From assembly GCF_024741815.1 (NCBI RefSeq), contig NZ_CP102951.1, positions 2,867,001 to 2,931,000 on the forward strand: a stretch of DNA of 64,000 bases, in the 5' to 3' direction. Below the pieces are notes generated by a model. That model was not told the origin of the DNA. It searched no databases and saw only the letters and a program-made list of their open reading frames with translations. This DNA is from Pseudomonas sp. LS1212. Its GTDB lineage: Bacteria; Pseudomonadota; Gammaproteobacteria; Pseudomonadales; Pseudomonadaceae. The position numbers and the translations under genes were made by a program. The stretch's first letter is position 1; each line of letters opens with the position of its first letter. Shown here piece by piece: positions 1-26,100 of this stretch.

Positions 1-1
1 C

Positions 2-3000
2 ATCAACGGCGCGGCCGAACACCCGTTCAGTTGCCATTTGCAATGGTCGTTGTCCCGGCCGTTGGACTTCGATGCGCTGAACAGCCGTCTGCTGGCACTG
101 ATGGCCGACAGCGAGATCCTGCGCACGCGCCTGATGCCGGTGCCGGGTTTGCGCCACCCGGTGCAGGTGATTCACGAAACCTGCGCCCTGCCCGTGACCG
201 TGCAGGACTTGCGTCAGCACAGCCCCGCCGATCAGGACGCCGCGCTGACCAGCCTTGCCGCTCAGCCCCGTGACTGGACGAACCCGCTGTCCGTGACCCT
301 GGTGCAACTGTCGAACGAACAGTCAGTACTGGATCTGGCCGCCGCCAGCAGCCACTTCGACCTCGCCAGCCTGAAACTGCTGGCCGCTGCGCTGCTGCAA
401 GACGCCGATCCGGATCTGTCCGAAGCGCTGCAATACGCCGACTACGCCGAGTGGCGCTGGAGCCTGACAGAAGACGAGCCGGACCATCCTGGCGTGAGCT
501 TCTGGAAGCCCCTGAGCGAAAGCGAGCAGCCGGCCTTGCAGCTGTCGCTTGGATCGGCCACCGGCAACGGGTTTGCTCCGGCACGGGTGGATCTGGAATT
601 GCCCGCCGACCTTGCCCGCCACCCGGCGCTGACCTCGAACTTGATGTTGACGGCGTGGGCCGCAGTACTCGGACGGTTGGCTGGCCAGCAGCAAGTCCCG
701 ATCACACTGATCCACGAAAGCCGTGGCCCGGAACTGGAAAGCGCGTTGGGCTTGTTCGAGCAATGCCTGCCGGTGCGCATCGATCTGGATGCCCAGACAA
801 CCCTGCTGGAGCAAAGCAAACACGTCGGCGCCACGGTCGAACGCACGGTCGGCTGGCAGGACTATTACACCCGGAGTCTCAATGGCGGTTACGCCTTTGC
901 CTGGCGTTCGGGCGATGCCCAGGAACGTTTTGCCAGCGCGGTAATGAACCCGGTGAAGGCCTGCCTGAACGTACGCCAATTGCCCGACAGCCTGCACGCT
1001 CACGTGGTTTACGACCGCCATACGTTAAGCGCCGAAGCGGCGGCCTGCCTCGCCGAGCAATGGCTGCAACTGCTGCTGGGCGCGCTGGCCGAGCCGCAGC
1101 AAGCCTGGGCTCATCTACCACTGAGCGGGCCGCTTCAGGCACAGGTTATCGGCGCCCAACCGAGCTTGCCGTCGATCGAGCCGGTGACCCTGGTCGAGCT
1201 GATTGCCCGTCAGGTTCGCCAACAGCCGAACGCTATCGCCCTCAGCGACAAGGACGGCGACCTGAGCTACGCCCGCCTCGATGCCTGCGCGACTCATCTG
1301 GCCCATCAACTGGTGGCGGCCGGCATCGGTCCGGGCGTGCCTGTAGGCATTCTGTTCGCCCGCAGCAACGCCGCCATCGTCGCCATGCTCGCAGTGTTGA
1401 AGGCCGGTGGCGCTTACGTGCCGGTTGATCCGTCCTACCCGGCGGATCGTCGCGCCTACATGCTCGCCGACAGTGCCATTGCGCACATCGTGGTCAGCGC
1501 CGAGCTGGCCGACAGCGTGCCCGGCAGCCTGCAACGTTTCGTGCTCGACGACCTGACGGCGCCCGAATCCAGCGACCTGCCGCCGCTGCCCGAGCCTCAC
1601 GCGGACGACCTGGCGTATCTGATTTATACCTCCGGTTCCACTGGCGCGCCGAAAGCCGTGGAAATCACCCACGGTGCGCTGAGTTTCTCGACCCAAGTGC
1701 GGATGGCCTCCTATGAGACGCCGGTGCGTGCCTACCTGCTGCTGTCGTCTTTTGCCTTCGACAGCTCGGTAGCCGGTATTTTCTGGACGCTGGCCCAGGG
1801 CGGGCGTCTGGTGCTGCCGGCTACTGGCGAAGAACTTGAGATGTCCCGTCTGGCGCAGCTGATTGCCCAGCATCGGGTCAGCCACGGTCTGTCGCTGCCG
1901 TCGCTCTATCAGGCCTTGCTCGACCAGTTGCAGCGCGCCGGTGGCGCCGACAGCCTCGAGTGCTGGATTGTTGCCGGTGAAGCCTGCCCTCCTTCGTTGA
2001 TCGCCCAGCACAGCAAGACCTTGCCACAGGCCCGACTGGTGAACGAATACGGCCCCACCGAAGCCACGGTCTGGGCCACCTATGAAGTCCTCGACCCGGC
2101 CCGGGCGCTGAGCATCGGACGCCCGATCGCCGGCATGGACCTGCGCGTACTGAACGAACACGGCATCGCCAGCGGCATCGGCGAACCGGGGGAAATCGTC
2201 CTCGCCGGCCCGACCCTGGCCCGGGGTTATCGCAACAAACCCGAAGAAACCGCCAAAGCCTTCGTCACCCTGGCCGATGGCACCCGCGCCTACCGCACGG
2301 GCGACCTGGCCTGCTGGCTGGCGGACGGGCGCCTGGCGTTCCTCGGCCGCAAGGACCATCAGGTCAAGTTGCGCGGCTACCGCATCGAGCTCGGGGAAAT
2401 CGAACGTCAACTGTGCAGCCACAGCGACGTGCGCGAAGCCGCGGTGATCGTACAAGAACACGCGGCCGGCAAGCGTCTGCTCGCCTACATCCTGGCCGCT
2501 CACGGCTACGCGCCGGACTCGGAAGCGATCAAGCGCTTCCTCGGTGAACGCCTGCCGTCGTACATGGTACCGGCCCGGGTGCTGACCCTGCCGACCTTCC
2601 CGCGCACCCCCAACGGCAAGCTCGACACCCGCCAATTACCCGACCCGGATCAGTTCGACGAAGGCGCCCACGTGGCACCGCGCAACGCGATGGAAACCAC
2701 CCTGCAAGCCATCGTCGCCAAGGTTTTGAAGCTTTCGACCGTGAGCGTTACCGAGAACTTCTTCGCCATTGGCGGCGACTCGATCCTGAGCCTGCAAGTG
2801 GTGGCTCAGGCCCACGAGCAAGGCATCGCACTCTCGGCCAAGCATGTCTTCGAGCGCCAGACCATCGCCGCCATGGCCGAAGTCGCACAGCCGCTGGCCG
2901 CAGGCACCGCCGAGCCGGTGGCCGATAGCGCCGAGTTCAGCGCCTCGGGCCTGTCCGATGACGAAATGCAAGCGCTGATGGCCGAGCTGAACGAGGCCGA

Positions 3001-3007
3001 CCTGTGA
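2..3007 (+). CDS. NRPS 1 (5'-truncated by window): degenerate C/interface domain - A (probable His) - T
   Basis: The reading frame is open from base 2, so the gene begins outside the window and about 1001 residues are visible. The first ~370 residues are condensation-like (YADYAEWR motif, lariat-type C-terminal half), but the catalytic HHxxxDG motif is replaced by SHFDLAS, so it should not catalyse peptide bonds. It resembles the interface domains that recruit stand-alone siderophore beta-hydroxylases. An adenylation domain (~385-860; TSGSTGAPK, YRTGDLACW, NGKLD) follows, then a carrier protein (serine in GGDSILSL, ~920). My manual specificity reading is D-S-A-L-I-A-E-V-W, close to the published His code DSELTAEVCK. 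The C-terminus ends in an acidic helix (SDDEMQALMAELNEADL) that may be a docking element. The next NRPS gene starts 58 bp downstream in the same direction. His is a likely substrate, not a proven one. Confidence 0.85.
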   Translation: MNGAAEHPFSCHLQWSLSRPLDFDALNSRLLALMADSEILRTRLMPVPGLRHPVQVIHETCALPVTVQDLRQHSPADQDAALTSLAAQPRDWTNPLSVTLVQLSNEQSVLDLAAASSHFDLASLKLLAAALLQDADPDLSEALQYADYAEWRWSLTEDEPDHPGVSFWKPLSESEQPALQLSLGSATGNGFAPARVDLELPADLARHPALTSNLMLTAWAAVLGRLAGQQQVPITLIHESRGPELESALGLFEQCLPVRIDLDAQTTLLEQSKHVGATVERTVGWQDYYTRSLNGGYAFAWRSGDAQERFASAVMNPVKACLNVRQLPDSLHAHVVYDRHTLSAEAAACLAEQWLQLLLGALAEPQQAWAHLPLSGPLQAQVIGAQPSLPSIEPVTLVELIARQVRQQPNAIALSDKDGDLSYARLDACATHLAHQLVAAGIGPGVPVGILFARSNAAIVAMLAVLKAGGAYVPVDPSYPADRRAYMLADSAIAHIVVSAELADSVPGSLQRFVLDDLTAPESSDLPPLPEPHADDLAYLIYTSGSTGAPKAVEITHGALSFSTQVRMASYETPVRAYLLLSSFAFDSSVAGIFWTLAQGGRLVLPATGEELEMSRLAQLIAQHRVSHGLSLPSLYQALLDQLQRAGGADSLECWIVAGEACPPSLIAQHSKTLPQARLVNEYGPTEATVWATYEVLDPARALSIGRPIAGMDLRVLNEHGIASGIGEPGEIVLAGPTLARGYRNKPEETAKAFVTLADGTRAYRTGDLACWLADGRLAFLGRKDHQVKLRGYRIELGEIERQLCSHSDVREAAVIVQEHAAGKRLLAYILAAHGYAPDSEAIKRFLGERLPSYMVPARVLTLPTFPRTPNGKLDTRQLPDPDQFDEGAHVAPRNAMETTLQAIVAKVLKLSTVSVTENFFAIGGDSILSLQVVAQAHEQGIALSAKHVFERQTIAAMAEVAQPLAAGTAEPVADSAEFSASGLSDDEMQALMAELNEADL

Positions 3008-3065
3008 CCGGTTTCCCTCGTCGCCGCGCCATCACCGTCGCCCCTATTTTTGCAGGACGCTTTCA

Positions 3066-17024
<13,959 letters not shown>

Positions 17025-17121
17025 CGAGCGACGCGGCGCCTGCGTGGTCAGTGCCTGACCATCACGGCGCCTTGAACGACGTTCACTGTGTTTTCCAAGC
17101 CTTTGAAATGGATCAGTAAAA

Positions 17122-20100
17122 ATGAACAACATCGAAGACATCTACTCCCTTTCGCCCACCCAGCATGGGCTGCTGTTCCATAGTGTCTACGAGCCGGATT
17201 CGCGGGTGTACTACCAGCAATTAAGCCTGGAAATGAATGGGCCGCTGCAATTGACCGCGTTTCGCGGTGCCTGGCAGGCGCTGATGCAGCGTCACGCCGT
17301 ACTGCGCAGCGCTTTTCTCTGGGAAGACCTGGACGACGCCTATCAGGTGGTGCAGCAGGAGGTGGACCTACCTCTGACCGAACTTGACTGGCAAGACCAC
17401 GCCGAGCCACAGGCCGCGCTGCAGCAATTGGCGCTGGAGCAACGGGCACAACCCCTGGAGCTGGATGAAGCGCCACTGATGCGACTGTGCCTGGTGCGTC
17501 TGGCACCACAGCGCTGGCACCTGGTCTGGACCTTCCATCACATTCTCATGGACGGCTGGAGCGTGGGCATCGCTATCCAGGAGTGGCTGGCGCTCTACTA
17601 CGAACAGGCCCATGGCCGTCCCGCCAGCCTGCCGCCGACTCGCCCTTACCGCGATTACATCGCCTGGCTGGCGGAACAGGACATGGCGGCCACCGAAGGG
17701 TTCTGGCGCAATCAGCTGCAGGACTTGACCGAACCGACCCCGCTGCCCGACTTTGCCGCACGCCTCGCGCAGCCTTCAGGCGCGCCCTTTGCCGAACGGG
17801 AAAGCCTTCTGGATGCCAGCGAAACCGAGCAACTGTCGCACTTCGCCCGCCGTCATGACCTGACCATCAACACGCTGATCCAAGGCGCCTGGGCGCTGCT
17901 GCTGGGCCAACACGCCGGGCGTGACGACGTGGTCTACGGCGTAACAGTCGCCGGCCGGCCGGAAAATCTGACGGCGGTAGATAGCACCGTCGGGCTGTTC
18001 ATCAATACCCTGCCGCTGCGTGTGCAATGGGCCGACGGCCCGGCGCTGGTCGACTGGCTGCAACACTTGCAGCAAGCCAACAGCGACCTGCGCCACCACG
18101 CCTACCTGCCGCTGGGCAAGCTCAAGTCGATGTCGCGAATTGCCGCTGAACGGGCACTGTTCGACTCGATTCTGGTGTTCGAGAACTTCCCGGTCACCGA
18201 CGCTCTCAACCAGGACACCGGCGGTTTGATCTTCAGCGCCCCGACCAGCGACCAGCAGGCTGACGGCATCACCCTCACCCAAGGCCGCAACCACTTCCCG
18301 CTGTCACTGATTGTGGTGCCGGGTGAGCAGTTGCACTTCCTGTTCAGCTACGATCGCAGTCGCTTCAGCGATGCCGAGGTCGCGGTGTTGTCGGCGCAAT
18401 TGCGCGCCATCCTGCTGGCCATGACGGCGCAACCGCAGTGCCGGGTAGGCGAACTCGACTGGCTGAGCCGTGAAGAACGCCAGCAGTTGCTTGCCCAGGG
18501 CTGCGGCAAACAGCTCCCGGTGCCCCACGAGTGCCTGCACCAGCGTTTCGAACGCCAGGTCGCCGCGCACCCCGACCAACTGGCGGTACGGGACTGTCAG
18601 GTCGCACTGAGTTACTGCGAACTGGATCGGCAGGCCAACCGCCTCAGCCAGCACTTGCGTGCCCAGGGCATCGGCCACGACAGCCTGGTGGCACTCGCCC
18701 TGGAGCGCAGCGCCGACTTCGTGATAGCCCTGCTGGCCACCCTCAAGGCCGGCGCGGCCTATCTGCCGCTGGATCTCAAACAGCCCGCAGGGCGCTTGGC
18801 CGATGTACTGGCTGACAGCCGCGCTGAGCTGCTGATCGGCGCCGCGCCCACGACACTGCTGACCAGCCTGGCCGAGCACACGCCCGTGCTGTGGCTGGCG
18901 GAACAGGCGCAAGCCATCGCCGCCCAGCCAGACACCCCTCCCGCAGTGGCCCATAGCCCAAGCGATGCCGCCTATGTGATCTACACCTCGGGTTCCACCG
19001 GCACGCCCAAGGGCGTGGTCGTCGAGCACCAGGCCATCGTTGACTACCTGACGGCGGTGCAAACGGTGCTCGATCCGCCCTCAGCGGCCAGCTACGGCTT
19101 GCTGTCCAGCGTCGCCGCAGACCTGGGCCACACCCAATTGTTCGGCGCCCTGTGCAGCGGCGGCAGCCTGTTGCTGGTGGATGACGACAGCGGTTTCAGC
19201 CCGCTGGCACTGGCCGAACTTTTCAGTCAGCACCCGGTGGATGTGCTGAAAATCACCCCTAGCCATCTCAGTGGCTTGTTGCAAGCGCTCCCGGATGCGC
19301 GCCTGTTGCCCAGTACCCTGCTGGTATTCGGTGGCGACGCGCTCAGCCCCGCCCTACTGGAACAGGTAAACGGCTTGGCGCCAGGGCTCAGGGTGTTCAA
19401 CCACTATGGGCCCAGCGAGGCGACGGTCGGTGCGATTGCCACCGAACTGGCCGTGGGCCTGCGCAGCATTGCCCTCGGCCGGCCGCTGCCCAACCGCCAA
19501 CTGCGGGTGGTTGACGCCTGCGGTCGCCGGGTGCCCACCGGGGTGTCCGGCGAACTGTTGATCAACGGCGCCCTGGCGCGGGGTTACCTGCACCGACCGG
19601 ACCTCACCGCCGAACGTTTCCATGTCGATGAGCATCAACAACGCTGGTATCGCACCGGCGACCGCGTGCGCTGGCAAGTCGACGGCCAACTGGCGTTCCT
19701 CGGCCGGGTCGACAGCCAGGTTAAAATTCGCGGCAACCGCCTGGAGCTGGGCGAAGTCGAGGCGCAGATCAAGCGCCTGTCGCCCCTGATTGAACAGGCA
19801 CTGGTACGCGCCGTGGAACTGGACGGCAGCCTGCGGCTGGTGGCCTACCTGGTCGCCAGCCAGTCGCTGTCGCCAAGCAAGCTGCGTAACGACCTCGGTA
19901 CGCGCGTGCCGGACTACATGGTGCCTGCGCATTTCATCACCCTCGACGAATTGCCCCTCAACCGCAACGGCAAGGTCGACGTCCAGCGCTTGCCGATCCC
20001 GCAAAAGCCAGCCGACGACAGCACCAGCCATATCGCCCCACGCAATGAAGTCGAGGCGCTGCTGGCCGCTATCTGGCAGGACGTACTGAAGCTTGAACGG

Positions 20101-23100
20101 GTGGGTGTGCAGGACAACTTTTTCGCGCTTGGGGGTGACTCGATCATCAACTTGCAGATCATCGCCCGCGCCAACCAGCAGGGGCTCAAGCTCACGCCCC
20201 GCCAGTTATTCGAAAACCGGACCATCGCCGATATCGCCCGGGTGCTGGGTGCCGACGCCAGCAATGCGGTGGCAGAGAACCTTGCCGATGGCTACGACTT
20301 GCCACTGGGCGCGGGCCAGCTAGCCCGCCTGCAACAAGGCCCACTGGACGCCACCTGGCGTTGCGTGGCGCTCACCCAGGCGATTGATAGCAAACTGCTG
20401 AGCCAGGCCATCACGGCCTTGCAACAGCACCACCAGGCATTGCGCCTGGCACTGCAATCGCTGCCGGTTGGCGAATGGCAGCAACGCGTACTGGTCGCGC
20501 CCAAAGCCCCGGCCGTCAGTACCCAACGGCTTGATGAGTGCAGCCAGGCCCGCCTGCAAACCCTGGCCCAGGCCGGTGTCGACGCCCTTGAATTGAGCGC
20601 AGGGCAATCCCTGCACGCCAGCTTGCTGGACGATGGCGCCAAACATTACGTGTTGCTGGCCGCTCACCCACTGTGCATGGACGAGGCTTCCTGGTCGTTG
20701 CTGCTCACCGACCTCAACCTGGCATTGGCGCAACTGCTGTATCAACGGCCGGTGCGTCTGTCCTACGCTGGCGGCGACTTCACCCAGTGGACGCGGCACC
20801 AGCAAACCCATGCGCAAGGCGACGCGTTGGACGACGCCTGGGAACACTGGCTGCAATACGCAGGAATGGACCCTCTGCAACTGCCTGACAGCCAGCAGCC
20901 GGCCAGCGTGGTCGAGCAGACACTGTCTGCCACCATCTCAAGCGAACTCAAACGCTTGGGCGAAGTGCTGCAACTGGACTGGAACAGCCTGCTGGCCAGC
21001 GCCGTGGTCGAACAGTGCCGTGAGCTGTGTGGCGAAGGCCTGGTGGCGCTGAGTTTGCACGGCGCCCGTCCAGCAGCGGACCGGCTGCCAGTCAGCGCGC
21101 CGATTGCCGTGGCCGACCTCGACCCGGTACGCATCATGGGACCGCTGGAGCTGGCGGTGCCGTTCTTCCTCCAGCCCGAAGGGGACAGCCTGCTGCAACG
21201 TTTGCAGGCACTGGCAGCGCAGCTGCGCGCCTACCCGCAACACGGCGCCGACTATGGCGCCCTGCGTTACCTGTCGAGCAATACTTACCTGCAAGAACCT
21301 CTGCGCGACCTGCCGGCTGCACCGGTCGCCATTCGCTGGCTGGGCGACCGCGACAGCCACCGCGAACAACGCGGCATCCTGGCGCACGTCGAGGCAGCCA
21401 ACCAGCCGGCAGCTTCAATCTGCCCACTGACGCTGGACGCCTGTTGGCAGGACGGTCGCCTGCAGTTGCGCTGCCAGGGTGCGCTCGCCGCCGGTTGGGC
21501 GCCACAGCTTGTGCAACGGTTGACCGAACTGGCCGGGCTACTCGCCGAGCCCGACCTGCGCCCTGCCAGCCAGGCATTCGCGCTGTGTCACAAGCAGGCT
21601 GCGACCTTGGCGGCCGAGCCCCTGGACTGGTCGAACATCGAAGACGTCTATCCGCTGTCATCCATGCAGCAGGGCATGCTGCTGCACACCTTGCTGCAAC
21701 CCCACAGCGGCATCTACCTGATGCAGCAGCGCTACAGTTGGGACGGGGTATTGCAACGCCCGGCCATGGAAGCGGCCTGGCAAGTGTTCCTCGGGCGGCA
21801 TCCGATGATGCGCACCGCATTCCGGTGGCAGGACGACCATGAGCCGCTGCAATGCGTGTACCGTGACACCGTCCGGGCTTTCGACTGGCAAGACCTTCGC
21901 CACCTTGATGAAGAGCAGCAGCGCCTGGCGATGGACCAGGCCCTCGAAGCGCAACGCCTGCAAGGTTTCGATATGAGCTGTGCGCCGCTGACCCACCTGC
22001 GGGTGTTCCAACTCAGTGAGCGGCGCTTCGCCGTGGTGCGCAGCTTCCACCATATCCTGACCGATGCCTGGTGCTTCGGCCTGCTGATGGAAGATCTGCT
22101 AGCGATCTACCAGGCCATCGTGCGCCAGGAACCCGTGGCGCGTCCCCGGTTCCGCTCGTTCCGAGGCTATATGAGCTGGCTGGAACGCCATGACATGGCC
22201 GCCGCGCACGCCTTCTGGCAAGCCGAACTGGCGGGTTTCAGCGAGCCGACACCGCTGCATGTGGACAGCCCCGTGGCCCGCCCGGAGCAGGCCCCGGAAC
22301 AGGTCGGGGACCTCGACCGGACCCTGAGCATCAGCCAGACCCAGCGTTTGCAGCAGCTGTGCCAGCACTACCAACTGACGCCCAACACCTGGATTCAAGG
22401 CGCCTGGGCGCTGTTGCTGTCGAGGTACAGCGGTAACCGCGATGTGCTTTTCGGGGTGACCGTTGCCGGCCGCCCCACCGACCTGGCCGGAGTCGAGGAA
22501 ATGGTCGGGTTGTTCATTAATAGCCTGCCACTGCGGATCGATGTCGACCCCGAAGCGGTGGTGTCCGACTGGTTACAAGCGCTGCTGTCACACAACGCGC
22601 AATTGCGCGAACACGAAAGCGCGTCGCTGGTCGATATCCAGCGTTGCAGCGAAGTGCCGCGCGGCCAGCAGTTGTTCGACAGCCTGGTGGTATTCGAGAA
22701 CGCACCGCTCGATATCAGCAGCGTGCAACTGGACGCCTTCAGCATTGATATCTATGAAGACCGGGTGCACACCAACTTCCCGATGACGGTGGTGTTGTAC
22801 CCCGGCGACCGCCTGGGCATTCGCCTGTCCTACGACAGTCATCGTTTTGCCGCCGATACCGTGCAACGCATGCTCGGGCACCTGGTGCAACTGCTTTCAA
22901 GCATGTTGGATGAGCCGCAGGCACAACTGGGCAGCCTGCACATGCTGCCCGAAGCGGAACGCCAGCAGTTGCAGGTCGAATGGAACCGCAGTGAAGTCGA
23001 CTTCCCACTGGCGCGGGGCTACGCATCGCTGTTCGCCGATCAGGTGCGCAGCCGCCCACAACACATCGCCGCCGTATGCCAGGGGCAATCCCTGACCTAC

Positions 23101-26100
23101 GCCGAACTGGACCGACGCACCAACGACATCGCCCACGCGCTGCAAGCGGCAGGTGCCGGTCCGGAAACCCTGGTGGCGCTGTTTGCTGAACGTGGCCTGA
23201 CGTTGCTGACCATGATGATCGCCACGCTCAAAGCCGGCGCTGCCTTCCAGGCGCTGGATATCCAGCAGCCGCCCACGCGCCTGGCTGAACTGCTGGACCT
23301 GGGCGAAGCACCGCTGTTGCTGGTCTGCGAGAGCGCAATGTCGGCACTGGACGAAATGCTGCCCCAGATGCGCAAGCAACCCACTTGCCTGATCGCGCAG
23401 ACGCTCTGGCAAGGTAGCGAACAGCCACCGGTAACTTACCCACACAACCCCGACCAATTGGCCTATGTGATCTTTACGTCGGGCTCTACCGGCACGCCCA
23501 AAGGGGTCATGGTCGAACAGCGCGGGATGCTCAACAACATCTTCGGCAAAGTCCCGGGTCTGGGCCTGGGCGAGCACGACCGTATCGCCCAGACTGCGTC
23601 TGCGGCGTTCGATATTTGCGTGTGGCAGTTCCTCGCCGCCCCGTTGTTCGGCGCCACCGTGCACATTCTGCCCGACGCCCAGGCGCACGATCCCGTGGCT
23701 CTGCTCGATGCCGTCCAGGACCAGCACCTGACGTTGCTGGAAACCGTACCTGCACTGATTCGCGGCATGCTCCAGGAAAGTCGCCCGCAGCACACCCTGA
23801 CCAGCCTGCGCTGGCTCCTGCCCACTGGCGAGGCATTACCGCCAGCTCTGGCTCGGGACTGGTGCACACGGTTCCCGGCGACCCCGATGATGAACGCCTA
23901 TGGTCCGGCCGAGTGCTCGGACGACGTCGCCTTCCACCCCATCACCCAAGCCCCGGCCGACGACTGCCTGCACATGCCAATCGGCAGGCCCACCGCCAAC
24001 AACCAGTTGTTCGTTCTCGATTCGGCCCTGCGTACGGTGCCCATCGGCGTTCCTGGCGAGTTATGCATCGGTGGGGTCGGCGTTGGTCGCGGTTACCTGA
24101 GAGATCCGCAACGCACCCGCGAGGCGTTTATCCCCCACCCGTTGCAGCCGGATGCACGCTTTTATCGCACCGGTGACATCGGCCGGGTACGTGCCGATGG
24201 CGTGATCGAATACCTCGGCCGCCGTGACCAGCAAGTCAAGATCCGTGGTTACCGCATCGAGCTTGGCGAAATCGAAAACCGCCTGATGCAGCACCCGGCG
24301 GTGGATAGCGCGGCAGTTCTGGCGCTGCCCGACGCCCGTGGCGCGTTGCAACTGGTCGCCTGGTATGTGCTCGACATCGCTGCCGACCTGGGCGGCGATG
24401 CCCCACAACAGGCCTTGAGTGCTTACCTGGGCAATCAACTGGCGAGCTACATGGTGCCCGCCCGCTGGCTAGGCCTTGCACAGTTGCCGCTCAACGCCAA
24501 TGGCAAAGTGGACCGCCGCGCCCTCGCCGCCCAAAACTTGCCCCAGGCCGAGAATGCCCAGGACCAGCGCGTGGCCCCGCGCACGGCGACCGAAAAAGTG
24601 CTGGCCGAACTCTGGCAAGAGATTCTCGGCTTGGACAACGTCGGTGTGCACGACGACTTTTTCGCCATCGGAGGTCACTCGCTGTTGGCCACCCAAGTGC
24701 TGTCGCGGATTCGCCGACGGCTGAACGTCAACCTGCCGCTGCGCACCCTGTTCGAGCGCGGCACCCTGGAACAATTGGCCGAGGCCGTTGATCGGCAACA
24801 CGGCACGCAGGCCTTGGCCGACGGCGAAGCCGAGATTGCCCTGGCGCCGCGCAACCAGACGCTGCCGCTGTCCTACAGCCAGCAACGGCTGTGGTTCCTG
24901 GATCGCTTCGAAGGCCCGAGCGCCGCCTACAACATGAGTACGGTCGTCAGGTTGCGTGGAGCGCTCGACATCGCGGCGCTGCAGGCGGCTTTGCAGTGTG
25001 TGCTGGAGCGCCATGAGTCACTGCGCACCGCCTTCCATCTCAACGGCGACCAGCCATGCCAGGTCATCAGCGAGGCACCAGCGGTCGACCTGACGCCTAC
25101 CGAGCTGGGTCAACTCGTCGGCGAGCAGCAAGCGCAAACCCTGCAACGCCTGATCGATGAGCAGGCCGCGCGCCCGTTCGACTTGCAACAGGCACCGATG
25201 TTGCGCGCCAGCCTGCTGCGCCTGGGGGCTGATGATCATGTGCTGCAACTGGTACTGCATCACATCGCCACCGACGCCTGGTCCATGGGCATTCTGATGC
25301 AGGAGCTGATCACTGGGTACCAGGCCTACACCAGCGATTCGACACCGGTCCTCGCGCCGCTGCCGATCCAGTACGCCGATTATGCCCACTGGCAACGCAG
25401 CGAAGCGCAACAGCGCCTGCTGGCACGGGCGATTGACTATTGGCGTCGCCAGCTCGACGGCGCGCCGACGTTGATCCCGCTGCCCCTGGACTACCCGCGC
25501 CCGGCTCGCCCTGATTATCAGGGTGCGGCCCTCCAGCAACAATTCACGCCGGCCCAGACACAGGTGCTCAAGGCCTATGCACAACAGCAACGGGCGACCC
25601 TGTTCATGGTCTTGCTCAATGCCTTCAATAGCCTGTTGCAGCGAGCCACCGGCGCGAACGACTTTATCGTCGGCACCGACCTGGCCAACCGCGAACACCC
25701 GGCCGTGGAAAATCTCATCGGCTTCTTCGTCAATGTGTTGCCGATACGTGCACGCCTCACCGAGGGCGAACACTTCGACGCGCGCCTGCAACGCTTGCGT
25801 GAAGACTGCCTGTCGGCCTTCCAGCACCAGCAAGTGCCTTTCGACAAACTGGTCGAGGAGCTGCAACCGCCGCGCACGCCGGGGGTCAACCCACTGGTCC
25901 AGGTGCTGTTCGTCATGCAGAACACACCGGGTGCCAGTGCCAGCCTGCCAGGCCTTGAGGTGGAAGAACATCTGGTGCCGCGCCAGGAAACCAGCAAGTT
26001 CGACCTCGCCGTGTTTGTCGAAGAGGACGACGAGCAAGGCCTGAACGTGCGCTGGGTCTATCGCACCAGCGTGTTGCAGGCGCAAACCGTCACCCGGCTT

